DNA of 64,000 nt from Enterococcus larvae (lineage in GTDB: Bacteria > Bacillota > Bacilli > Lactobacillales > Enterococcaceae): contig NZ_JAEDXU010000008.1 in the NCBI RefSeq assembly GCF_017830045.1, positions 62,001 to 126,000 on the forward strand. Direction: 5' to 3'. The notes under the pieces were generated by a model. The model saw only the letters and a program-made list of their open reading frames with translations, ran no database searches and was not told the origin of the DNA. The translations under genes and the position numbers were made by a program. Positions within the stretch are counted from its first letter, which is position 1. Every line of letters starts with the position of its first letter. Shown here one piece after another: positions 1-8,667 of the stretch.

Positions 1-1028
1 ACCAACTCGGGCATGCACAGTTCCTCAATATGATGGCCAGGATCGATGACGGCTAACCCCTCCGCTTCCATATCATGAGCGGTGTGATAGTAGACATCTC
101 CTGTAATGTAAACATCTGCCTTTTTAGCTAACGCATCTTTGTAAAATTTCTCGCCGCTGCCTCCGCAAATTGCCACTCGTTTGATCTCTTTTTCTTCATC
201 ATCTGCTACCAATCGCAGGCCTTCCAATGAGAACTTTTCTTTGATCAACACAACAAATTGAGCGAGAGAAACAGGGCTATCCAACTCTCCTACTCTTCCT
301 AAGCCGTAATCTTTTTTCAGATTATCGATTGTATACAAATCAAAAGCAGGCTCTTCATATGGATGAGCTGCAAGCATAGCCGAGATCACTTGTCTCTCCA
401 AGGTTTCAGGAAAGATCACTTCGATTTTTGCCTCCTGCACACGCTCTTCTTGGTTAAGCTCTCCAATCGTTGGATTTGCACCATCGACAGGTGTAAAGCG
501 ACCTGTGCCAATCATTGAATAGCTGGTATTTCTATAATCACCCTGTGTTCCGGCGCCAGCTTGTCCTAGCGCAGTCCTCATTTCGGCTGCATGCTCCACC
601 GGAACAAAAACAGCCAGCTTTTTATAAGGAACAGTATGTGTTTTCGTTAAGTAGGTCGTCTCATGAATCCCCAGCAACTCACAAAACCAGTCATTCAAGC
701 CATTTTCAATAATATCAAGATTTGTATGGGCAGCAAACACAGCAATGTCGTTTTTGAGAAGATCCGCATACATCTTTGTTTGAGGCTCATCTATATCCAG
801 CCGCTTTGCCGGACGAAAAATCGGCGGATGCTTGGCAATAATCAAATCAACCTTTTTCTCAATTGCCTCTGTCACTACCTCCGGACGAACGTCCAAAGTC
901 ACCATGACCGTTTCAATTTCCTTATTTAGTGTACCAATGTGCAACCCAACCGGATCACCAGCTTCAGCCAGCCATTGAGGGCAGTAGCTTTCAAACTTCT
1001 CAATAAAGGTATTTCCACTGATACTCAT
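1..1028 (-). CDS. Nif3-like dinuclear metal-centre protein (YqfO type), C-terminus cut by window edge
   Basis: The reverse-strand frame from the ATG at 1028 is open to the window edge, giving about 342 residues of a family usually near 370 long, so only the C-terminal end is missing. The translation carries the Nif3 hallmarks: an early AGDPVGLHIG segment, the IIAKHPPIF metal-binding stretch, AAHTNLD, and near the end GDVYYHTAHDMEAEGLAVID with its metal-ligand histidine, followed by GHH. The middle part resembles the CutA-like insert of Firmicute YqfO proteins. Its start overlaps the trmK stop by four bases (ATGA), so the two are translationally coupled. The molecular function of this family is not settled. 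Confidence 0.9.
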   Translation of the reverse strand, partial: MSISGNTFIEKFESYCPQWLAEAGDPVGLHIGTLNKEIETVMVTLDVRPEVVTEAIEKKVDLIIAKHPPIFRPAKRLDIDEPQTKMYADLLKNDIAVFAAHTNLDIIENGLNDWFCELLGIHETTYLTKTHTVPYKKLAVFVPVEHAAEMRTALGQAGAGTQGDYRNTSYSMIGTGRFTPVDGANPTIGELNQEERVQEAKIEVIFPETLERQVISAMLAAHPYEEPAFDLYTIDNLKKDYGLGRVGELDSPVSLAQFVVLIKEKFSLEGLRLVADDEEKEIKRVAICGGSGEKFYKDALAKKADVYITGDVYYHTAHDMEAEGLAVIDPGHHIEELCMPEL

Positions 1029-1729
1029 TTTTCCAGAACCTCCTCAATCCTATTGATCTCCTGTTCCAGCTCAATGATTTTCTGCTGCTGATTGATTTTA
1101 GATTTTTTCAGCTGTTCAACAACGTTCCTACGCTGAGCGATTTCACGCTGCCATTTTTTCATGAATACATTGCCTCTTGATTGAAGCAGAAGCGGGCCAA
1201 AAGTCAGTTCTTCCTCTGTATATACTGCAGCAGCGCTTTTTCGTTCCGCACAGATGATTTCATAAATTTTTTGATTTTCTTCTAAAATTTCCTCGGATAG
1301 AATGGTATAGCCCTGAGCCATCAGCCAGCTTCGCAATACCTTTTCGCCAACATTCGGCTGAAGGATCAACATTTCATTTCCATTCAAATGACTAGTTGCT
1401 CTCCCTTTTTCCAGTATGTCTCGAATCAGGATGCCGCCCATACCGCAAATTGAAACAGCATTGATTTCATCCTCTGCCTTCACTGCATCTAGACCATCAG
1501 CTAAGCGAACAATGATTTTTTCACTCAGTCCATTTTTACGCACCTGTTTTTCAGCAGATTCATATGGTCCTTTGACAACCTCGCCGGCGACTGCATATTC
1601 TATTTTCCCCTGAAGCATCAGCGCAACAGGTAAATACGCATGATCTGAGCCGATATCTGCCAGACGACTGCCGACAGGAACTAACTCTCCTACACGCTCT
1701 AAACGTTTCGATAATTGATTTTCATTCAT
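1025..1729 (-). CDS. trmK: tRNA (adenine(22)-N1)-methyltransferase TrmK
   Basis: TrmK uses S-adenosylmethionine to methylate N1 of A22 in tRNA. The 234-residue protein has an N-terminal Rossmann SAM site (LADIGSDHAYLPVAL, residues about 23-37) and the family motif VSICGMGGILIRDIL from about residue 92, followed by LILQPN, then a C-terminal basic coiled-coil (KKSKINQQQKIIELEQEINR), as in Bacillus and Streptococcus TrmK. The start is set at the ATG at 1729 because GGAGGAA lies about 8 bases before it; an in-frame codon farther upstream lacks such a site. Its stop overlaps the start of the Nif3-like gene, a common Firmicute pair. Confidence 0.93.
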   Translation of the reverse strand: MNENQLSKRLERVGELVPVGSRLADIGSDHAYLPVALMLQGKIEYAVAGEVVKGPYESAEKQVRKNGLSEKIIVRLADGLDAVKAEDEINAVSICGMGGILIRDILEKGRATSHLNGNEMLILQPNVGEKVLRSWLMAQGYTILSEEILEENQKIYEIICAERKSAAAVYTEEELTFGPLLLQSRGNVFMKKWQREIAQRRNVVEQLKKSKINQQQKIIELEQEINRIEEVLEK

Positions 1730-1982
1730 GTCTTGATTCCTCCACAGCATATTATAACATTCAATAGTATAGAAATCCTGTTTAATAGTCGTGAGAAATC
1801 ATTATTTTCTTTGCCGGAGCTGTGATTGACTGACCTTGTTTAAGGAGATCAAATTTCACTAAACAAAAAGATTTTTATTTCCAGAGTCACTCTCTTAAAA
1901 AGCTTGCTTTGGCTAAATTTTTTATAGTCGTGAAGCAGACAAAAAGTAAGACAGCTTCGTTATTCTACAGTGGTCAAAATGG

Positions 1983-2160
1983 AAAAAGAGAGAGGGACAA
2001 TAATCTGTTGCCACTCTTTTCCATACCCTAAATCCGAATAAACGGCGAGTCAGAAGTAGCTCCTACGACAATAAGCCGGAATTCAACAAAAATTTGTGAA
2101 ACAATTTTCGTGAATTCCGGCTTATTGCTTGTAGCTAAACACTTCTGTCTCAGCCTCTTT
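1983..2160. repeat. Intergenic repeat, copy A, with long internal hairpin
   Basis: Bases 1997-2158 are identical to 49900-50061. The unit has imperfect terminal inverted repeats (AAAAAGAGAGAGGGACA against TGTCTCAGCCTCTTTTT) and a perfect internal inverted repeat (ATAAGCCGGAATTCA at about 2070 and its complement near 2126). It contains no convincing reading frame. It lies just beyond the stop of the giant adhesin gene and could act as its transcription terminator. The rest of 1730-2168 shows only AT-rich sequence upstream of trmK, without a clear promoter. Confidence 0.9.
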
Positions 2161-2168
2161 TTTACTTA

Positions 2169-5100
2169 TCATTTTTTAGGTTTTCTACTTCGTTGGATCA
2201 GTATACCCGATGTCACAAGTACAACAACGATCCCTGCATAGAGCCATAGATTGTTGACTAGCGAATTCAGATTAGCTAATCTGCCGCTTGGTTTACGTGG
2301 TACTTTTGGTGTCGTAGGCGTTGTTGGTGTTTCCGGAATCCTACTATTTTGATAGTCACCCAAATCGATTTGTGTTGGTTTTCCAGCAGCTTCCTCTGAA
2401 ACAGTAAAGGAAACAGACTTGTCACTTAACTGGAAGCCGTCCGGTGCTTGCGTTTCTTTCAACTCATAGCTACCCGGTACTAAATCACTCATGGTCACTT
2501 TACCCGCTGCATCAGACACATAGCTTTTCAGTTTAGCTCCTGTGCTATCATACAAAGCAAATGCTGCCCCTGCTAAGGTTTTTCCGTTTTCATCAACTTT
2601 CAGCAGCTGGGCTGATCCTTTATAGTTGATATATTGACCATTGAATATTCCACCATTTTCAGCACTCAGTTCACCTGAAACTTCTTTGCTGATTGTAAAG
2701 CTAAGTGGTTTCGTATTCACCATATAACCGTCGGGTGCTTCATCTTCCACAAGGGAATATGTTCCCGGTGCTAAACCGCCTCCGGCTATCAAACCTTTAT
2801 CATTAGCAGAAAGCTTAGTAACAGAATTACCCATTAGGTCAGTTACCGTCTGCGTTTCCCCCTGCTCATTCTCAATATGGAAGATACCGCCGCTAAGTGC
2901 TTGTCCGGCATCGTTTACCTTCTTGATCGAGAATTTGCCTTTATAGTTATTGATATCTCCTAAAGACAATTGAATGCTTTCAGGTTTTCCAGCCTGGTTT
3001 TCTACAGTGAAGAAAATCGGTGTGGTATCAAGTATATAACCATCCGGCGCTTTTGTTTCTACCAGTTGGAAGGTGCCAGCTGCCGTACCTGATGCGAAAA
3101 CTCTACCGTTTTCATCTGAAGTCAGCTTATTCGTATCTGTGATTTCATTTCCATCTGCATCATAGATCTGCTGAGTTTCATCCAAAGGTGTACCGTCCTC
3201 ATTCAGAACAACAAACTCAGCTCCAGCTAGGCCTCTGTCTGGTGCATTTGAATCACCATCAAGTTTATAGGCTTCAATTGAGATCTGATAATTCGGCACT
3301 GTCACAGGATCGACCACAGGGGCTGTTTCTGAGTTATCCTGAATCACAAAGTAAATTGGCTGTGTATTGATAATATAACCAATCGGTGCTTTCGTCTCAA
3401 CGATCTTGTAGCTGCCTGGACGCAAATTACTGATATCAATTTCTCCATCGTCACCAACTGTCACTACCCGTTCAACGATCTCTTCATTTTGATCATTTGT
3501 TCGGTAAATCGTAAATTCTGCACCGGCAATTGTTTGAGGAGCTTCTCCCTCCTTCGTTAACGAAATCTTTCCTTTGAAGTTTTGGAATTCACCCATATCA
3601 AGTACTTCCGGTTCACCTTCTGCTGATTCGGGTATTGTGAAGAAAACAGGGTAATCATTGATTACATAGTCCTTGCCTTCATCATCAACAGGTGCTTTCG
3701 TTTCCTTAAAGTAATATCTGCCAGGAGCCAGCTCATCAATACTTACTAAACCATCAGCGTTAGATGTCAAACCTTCTTGTATCAGCTGATCGTTTTCATC
3801 ATAAACTGAGAATTCTGCACCGGCCAAAAGATCACCTTGTCCGTTCACTTTAGTTAGTTCCGCACTTCCCTTATAATTGACTGCCTGACCAACATTGATC
3901 ACGGGAAGCTCGCCATTGTTTGTTTCAGGAACAGTAAAGGAATAGGTTTGTGTATTAAGAATATAGCCGTCTGGTGCTTTCGCTTCTTTGAAATAATAGG
4001 TGCCTGGTGCCAGTTGATCGATTGTCACTTCTCCGTTTGCATTTGAAACAAGCGGTGCCGTGTTGACCTTTGCATCCTTTGCATCATACACATCAAATTC
4101 GGCACCATTTAAGCCGTCTCCTGCCGCATTCATTTTCTCAAGAACTGCCTTGCCTTGGTAGTTGACCGCTGTTCCTGCATCAACAACTTCAGGCTCACCA
4201 ACTGCTTCAGAAGCAATCGTAAATGGATATTCCTGCTGATTTAAAATGTAGCCGGTTGGTGCTTTTATTTCTACGAATTTGTAGCTTCCCGGAGCAAGAT
4301 TTTCTATGGTCACAACTCCTGAAGCGTTGGACACAAGAGGTGTAGTATTCACCACCTTGCCGGAGGAATCCACTACATTAAACTGTGCGCCTGCCAACAT
4401 TTGTCCGTCAGCTGATTCCTTCAACAGCGTCGCAGCACCTTGATAATTTGTCATATCCAGATCGATTTCCGGTATTTGATTATCTGCATTTTGAACTACT
4501 GTAAATTTAATTGGCGTTGCATCCAGCAAATAGCCAGTTGGTGCCTTTGTTTCAATCAAGCGATACTCACCGGGGAGCAGCTCATCAATTTCTAAAATTC
4601 CTTGTGCATTCGTAACAAAGGTACTATTCGCTGAAGCCGGCTGCCAGACGCCATTGAAATTTTGCTCTAGTCTGAAGGTTGCACCGGCCAAGAGTGCACC
4701 ATTCGTCCCTGTTTTTGTCAAATAAACTTTAGACGTTTCGTTGACTACTCCCAGAGGTTGAGCGGAATCCTTACTTGTTTCTTGAGAAATCGTGATTGTA
4801 CGTCCTGAAACCAGATCATCGGGAATCGTATACCCCGGCAAGCTGCTGGTTTCGACCAATAAATATTGACCCAATTTAAGATTACCAAAAGTGATTTGAC
4901 CATTGGCATCCACATCCCCTTCACGAAGAAGCTGAGTTTTATCCAGATTCCAAAGCTCAAAATGTACCCCCGGCATAATAACATTATCTTCTGTCGTCTT
5001 CTGTAAAGTAATTTTCCCTTTTGTTCCAGAAGCACTACCAGCACTATGATCAATTTCAACGGTTGTATCTGTATCGGTACCACCGTCAACCTGTTCGGAG

Positions 5101-8100
5101 CCAGTGCCGGTTATAGATACCTGGTTACTTACCTTATCGGTACTCCCTGCCGCAGAAGAACTGATCAATGCCCGATACTCCATAACATAGGCTGTATCGA
5201 TTTCATGCAGGAAGCTGACCTTCAGCACTTGATCCCCTGTTACACTGTCTGTGATGATCTCTACCTTGTAATCAACGTCCTCTATTAATTCATTACTATG
5301 ATCCACTGTCACTGTACCATCTGCGGCAACCGTCGTTCCATATAGTTTAATAGAATCCTGATCAATAATTTGATTATTAGATGGCTTGTCTGTAACAACA
5401 ACATCAGTTAACGTTGATTGACTTGGATTAATTGTGACATTCCACAAAACATAGTTTGGATCAGTGGGGTCCTGTTTACCGCTTTTTTGAATATGAGAAC
5501 CACCGTTTTTAATAGACACTTTACCAACAATGTCTCTACTAACACCATCATTGACATAAGTTGCTGTATTTTCATAGGTCTTTGCTTCATTGACCACTTT
5601 ATCGGTCAGTGTTGTCTGAAATTCAATGTAGTAGGTCTTCTGATTGTTTGGATACTGGATAAATAACGTATTGTTGTTTTCATCTGGTGTTTTGATATCA
5701 ACCATTTCACTACTGATTTCAGTATCGCTTTCCTTTATTACACTACCATCAGGCTGAGTCACACCATAATAAATCTTCAAAGAACCTGGTACGTATTCCT
5801 GATTACCAGTAATAGGATCCGTCAATGTTGCATCATGCAGCTGATTTTGACTTAGGTTCGTGTGAAGCGTCCAAGTGATCATCTTGGTTTGCGCATTGTA
5901 CGCACCACTTTTATCTGCATTATAAGAAAAAGCAGGGAGTGGTTCAAAGTCCTGATCATCTGAAGACGTTTGCGGATCACCGTTTTCATCAATCCAGTTT
6001 GCTGTCCCTTTGTTATAAAAATGGTCCTTCGCTGGATCACGCGGGTCGATCACACTGATATCAAACTTCGTTGTGTAATCGATTGTGAATGACTCCGTTG
6101 TACTTGCATAAGCACCAATGAACTTAATATCAAAACCGTAGTCACTACTGCCATCGTAATTGTTAACCACTAATTCATAATCTCTGCCTAGTTCGAGAAC
6201 ATTACCTGATGATGAAGTAATCGTCAATTCATATCCATCGCCTACGCCTTCATCAGGTCTTGCCAATGCCATTCCCGGAACCGGATCAAATACATCCTTG
6301 ATGGTCAGATTATTCATAGTATAGTGATTTCTATTGACAACAAAACGCCAATTAGCTGTTGAAGTTGTATAGTCGACAGAAGTTAGGCTTTTGATTATAT
6401 TTTGTTGGATTGCATTCCCGCCGCCGGAACTGCTCTCGCCAGTACCGACAGTCACTTCGTTATTTACCGGAGTCGTTCCTGTAACCTCTCCAGCTACCTG
6501 TGTCTTATAAGTAATTTTGTAGGCTCCATCAATATCATCCGCAAACTTGATGACAAAGCCCGGGCCATTTGGATTCGGCTCAATTGTATACGCTGAAGCA
6601 GGCAGCGGATCATGCTGCACCTCTGTGCCATCTGCATTAAAGGTGATTGGATAAATAACCAGTGAATCTTGGATAAAATCCATGTTATCACTCATGCTAT
6701 CTGTGATGACTGCGTCATCTTTGGCAACATCTTTTTCTCCATAGTTATATTTGATTGTCCAGTCAAACTGCTGATTTGATGAATCGTAACCATTTTGACT
6801 CTTTTCAAGCATCTTGCCGTACTCTGCTGTAACAGTTGCTTCAGCAGGAATTTTTGTAGGATCTTTATCATCTGAAAGATCAGCTTGATTTTTAAGAGGT
6901 ACTGATCCGCCATCATTCGGCTTTATATCTTCATCAATATCTGTCACATATTCTACTCGATAGGCATCAGAAGTATCTCCCAAAATCGTTACGTTTCCGT
7001 TCGCATCAATCGTGTATTGATCTGGATTTAAGGTTTCACCAACTGAGTTGACTGTACCGTCCAGATTCATGACCAGCTTATAGACCTTGATGGAATCTTT
7101 ATCAACTGTCACTCCATTCGGCCAAGTTTCTGTAACAGTTGGGTTTTCAAGCTCATTCATTGCCTGATTGATATCAACTGTCCAGGTAACACTATCCGGA
7201 TTTGGTGTTTTATTCAGCTTACCAGCTTTAGAAATAGAGGTATCTGTTGTGGGCTTTACAAAAACATCTACTGGAGGTAAATTATCTTCCTCAGGAAAAG
7301 TAATGGTCTTGTCTCCCGGATTTGTGATAACGTTAGGATTGAATTTTGTGTCAAAATCAAAAGTCCCATTGATATCAAATTCATCTGTCACATTCTCATT
7401 AAAAAGCATCGTTACTTTTCCATCTGCATCCACCGTATACGTACCATAGATTGTTCCATCTGCATTTTTTAGCTGACCAGAATGTGGTGTAGCAACTACT
7501 TCATCCGGCAGTTGGAAAGTAAAGTAGTCGTTTGGTTGGATTTTATCGCGAATTTCTTCTGGAATCGACCAGTCATAGTGAATATTGACATTAGCATCCG
7601 CTGGAATCGAACCTGTCAGCTCGTTTCCGTCACTATCATAATAAGTTACTTCTGCACCAGATATGATCGTTCCAGTTCCGTTGTCAAAATACGTACGGAT
7701 ATCTGTCCCTTCATCTGCTCTTACCTGTTTTTTTGGAATCAAGGAGGAATCTTGTATCTCCTGTTCTGTGCTTCCCGTAGTCTCTTGCGTCACACTGCTT
7801 GATTCAACAGGCGCGCTGCTTTCTGTCGTAGCGCTTTGTACAGGTTCGACGCTGGAAGAACTTGTTGTCTCTTGCATTGGAAGTATCGTAGAAATAGCTT
7901 GACCATCGACAACAAGTGTTAAGGAAGAGCCTCCCGCAACAGATTGCTTATCGACTGAAAATGCAAGGCTGAAATCACCCTGTGCATTGGCTGGAAGCGT
8001 CAGCTGAAGACCACCCTCAGTTACAGAATACGCAGCCGCAATATTTCCTGTACTCACACCATCTTTGGCAACCAGCGTTGCTGCTGTGCCAAGTATAAAC

Positions 8101-8309
8101 TGTTTGTCGAGCGAAGTACTATGAACATTTTCAGCATGACCATCGAGCTTCAGATCGATCGTGCTTTCTGTTTCTCCGACAACAGTCATTCCTGATAGAG
8201 TCAGTTCATTACTTGCCTTGACCAGTTCCTCTGCGATAGCAGGCAATGGTGCCAGATACTGCAGAAAAATAAGCACAGCCATAAAGCTGTATATCAATTT
8301 TCTATTCAT
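2169..8309 (-). CDS. Giant surface adhesin with Cna/SpaA-type repeats
   Basis: The protein has 2046 residues. An N-terminal signal peptide (hydrophobic FMAVLIFLQYLAPLPAIA) precedes a Ser/Thr-rich stretch (residues about 145-190). About 900 residues of repeated adhesin domains resembling the Cna collagen-binding / SdrC fold follow (segments such as VTETWPNGVTV, VTDKPSNN). About nine SpaA/Cna-B prealbumin-like domains come next, each with a Lys-containing first strand and an ETKAP-type Glu motif expected to form an isopeptide bond. The C-terminus has a Pro/Thr-rich wall-spanning part, a hydrophobic segment (LYAGIVVVLVTSGILI) and a basic tail. The expected LPXTG motif is absent; the equivalent place reads SGRLANLNSLVNN. 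A GGGGAGGAA ribosome site sits 7 bases before the ATG. The ligand is unknown. Confidence 0.9.
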   Translation of the reverse strand: MNRKLIYSFMAVLIFLQYLAPLPAIAEELVKASNELTLSGMTVVGETESTIDLKLDGHAENVHSTSLDKQFILGTAATLVAKDGVSTGNIAAAYSVTEGGLQLTLPANAQGDFSLAFSVDKQSVAGGSSLTLVVDGQAISTILPMQETTSSSSVEPVQSATTESSAPVESSSVTQETTGSTEQEIQDSSLIPKKQVRADEGTDIRTYFDNGTGTIISGAEVTYYDSDGNELTGSIPADANVNIHYDWSIPEEIRDKIQPNDYFTFQLPDEVVATPHSGQLKNADGTIYGTYTVDADGKVTMLFNENVTDEFDINGTFDFDTKFNPNVITNPGDKTITFPEEDNLPPVDVFVKPTTDTSISKAGKLNKTPNPDSVTWTVDINQAMNELENPTVTETWPNGVTVDKDSIKVYKLVMNLDGTVNSVGETLNPDQYTIDANGNVTILGDTSDAYRVEYVTDIDEDIKPNDGGSVPLKNQADLSDDKDPTKIPAEATVTAEYGKMLEKSQNGYDSSNQQFDWTIKYNYGEKDVAKDDAVITDSMSDNMDFIQDSLVIYPITFNADGTEVQHDPLPASAYTIEPNPNGPGFVIKFADDIDGAYKITYKTQVAGEVTGTTPVNNEVTVGTGESSSGGGNAIQQNIIKSLTSVDYTTSTANWRFVVNRNHYTMNNLTIKDVFDPVPGMALARPDEGVGDGYELTITSSSGNVLELGRDYELVVNNYDGSSDYGFDIKFIGAYASTTESFTIDYTTKFDISVIDPRDPAKDHFYNKGTANWIDENGDPQTSSDDQDFEPLPAFSYNADKSGAYNAQTKMITWTLHTNLSQNQLHDATLTDPITGNQEYVPGSLKIYYGVTQPDGSVIKESDTEISSEMVDIKTPDENNNTLFIQYPNNQKTYYIEFQTTLTDKVVNEAKTYENTATYVNDGVSRDIVGKVSIKNGGSHIQKSGKQDPTDPNYVLWNVTINPSQSTLTDVVVTDKPSNNQIIDQDSIKLYGTTVAADGTVTVDHSNELIEDVDYKVEIITDSVTGDQVLKVSFLHEIDTAYVMEYRALISSSAAGSTDKVSNQVSITGTGSEQVDGGTDTDTTVEIDHSAGSASGTKGKITLQKTTEDNVIMPGVHFELWNLDKTQLLREGDVDANGQITFGNLKLGQYLLVETSSLPGYTIPDDLVSGRTITISQETSKDSAQPLGVVNETSKVYLTKTGTNGALLAGATFRLEQNFNGVWQPASANSTFVTNAQGILEIDELLPGEYRLIETKAPTGYLLDATPIKFTVVQNADNQIPEIDLDMTNYQGAATLLKESADGQMLAGAQFNVVDSSGKVVNTTPLVSNASGVVTIENLAPGSYKFVEIKAPTGYILNQQEYPFTIASEAVGEPEVVDAGTAVNYQGKAVLEKMNAAGDGLNGAEFDVYDAKDAKVNTAPLVSNANGEVTIDQLAPGTYYFKEAKAPDGYILNTQTYSFTVPETNNGELPVINVGQAVNYKGSAELTKVNGQGDLLAGAEFSVYDENDQLIQEGLTSNADGLVSIDELAPGRYYFKETKAPVDDEGKDYVINDYPVFFTIPESAEGEPEVLDMGEFQNFKGKISLTKEGEAPQTIAGAEFTIYRTNDQNEEIVERVVTVGDDGEIDISNLRPGSYKIVETKAPIGYIINTQPIYFVIQDNSETAPVVDPVTVPNYQISIEAYKLDGDSNAPDRGLAGAEFVVLNEDGTPLDETQQIYDADGNEITDTNKLTSDENGRVFASGTAAGTFQLVETKAPDGYILDTTPIFFTVENQAGKPESIQLSLGDINNYKGKFSIKKVNDAGQALSGGIFHIENEQGETQTVTDLMGNSVTKLSANDKGLIAGGGLAPGTYSLVEDEAPDGYMVNTKPLSFTISKEVSGELSAENGGIFNGQYINYKGSAQLLKVDENGKTLAGAAFALYDSTGAKLKSYVSDAAGKVTMSDLVPGSYELKETQAPDGFQLSDKSVSFTVSEEAAGKPTQIDLGDYQNSRIPETPTTPTTPKVPRKPSGRLANLNSLVNNLWLYAGIVVVLVTSGILIQRSRKPKK

Positions 8310-8572
8310 TTAATATTCCTCCCCTATGATTCCCTCTCCCTTACTTTACAAAAAAGTTATATTTTTTGGAAATATATTGCTTTAGAATCTATACATACTT
8401 GTTTTTTTGTCGGGTTTAATGGCAGTCCATTTATTTCATTTTCATACTTTTTTCATCAAAAAAAGAAACTTTTTGAAAAAGCCTTTCAAAGAGCTCCTTT
8501 ACTTTTAACAGGCTAAACATGGAGATTCATGGATTTGTAATCGCCTTGAAAACAACTATAACTTTTTTTCAT

Positions 8573-8622
8573 ATAAAAATAACAGGCAGCTGAAACAAAT
8601 CTGTCTCAACTACCTGTTATCC
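8573..8622 (-). terminator. Rho-independent terminator of alaS
   Basis: ATAACAGG...CCTGTTAT form a long stem with a short loop at 8579-8620, followed on the minus strand by a T-run. It lies just after the alaS stop. The rest of 8310-8667 is AT-rich upstream sequence of the adhesin gene; no unambiguous promoter could be chosen. Confidence 0.85.
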
Positions 8623-8667
8623 TATTAAATTATTCAGTATTCGTTTTTTTTGACTGAATCAACGATT

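Noticed and set aside
1983-2160. An insertion sequence at the intergenic repeat
   Set aside because: It is about 175 bp without a transposase frame; at most a MITE-like non-autonomous element.
7168-7902. Plus-strand frames opposite the giant adhesin gene
   Set aside because: They lack ribosome sites and family motifs; the opposite 2046-codon frame has a signal peptide and domain repeats.
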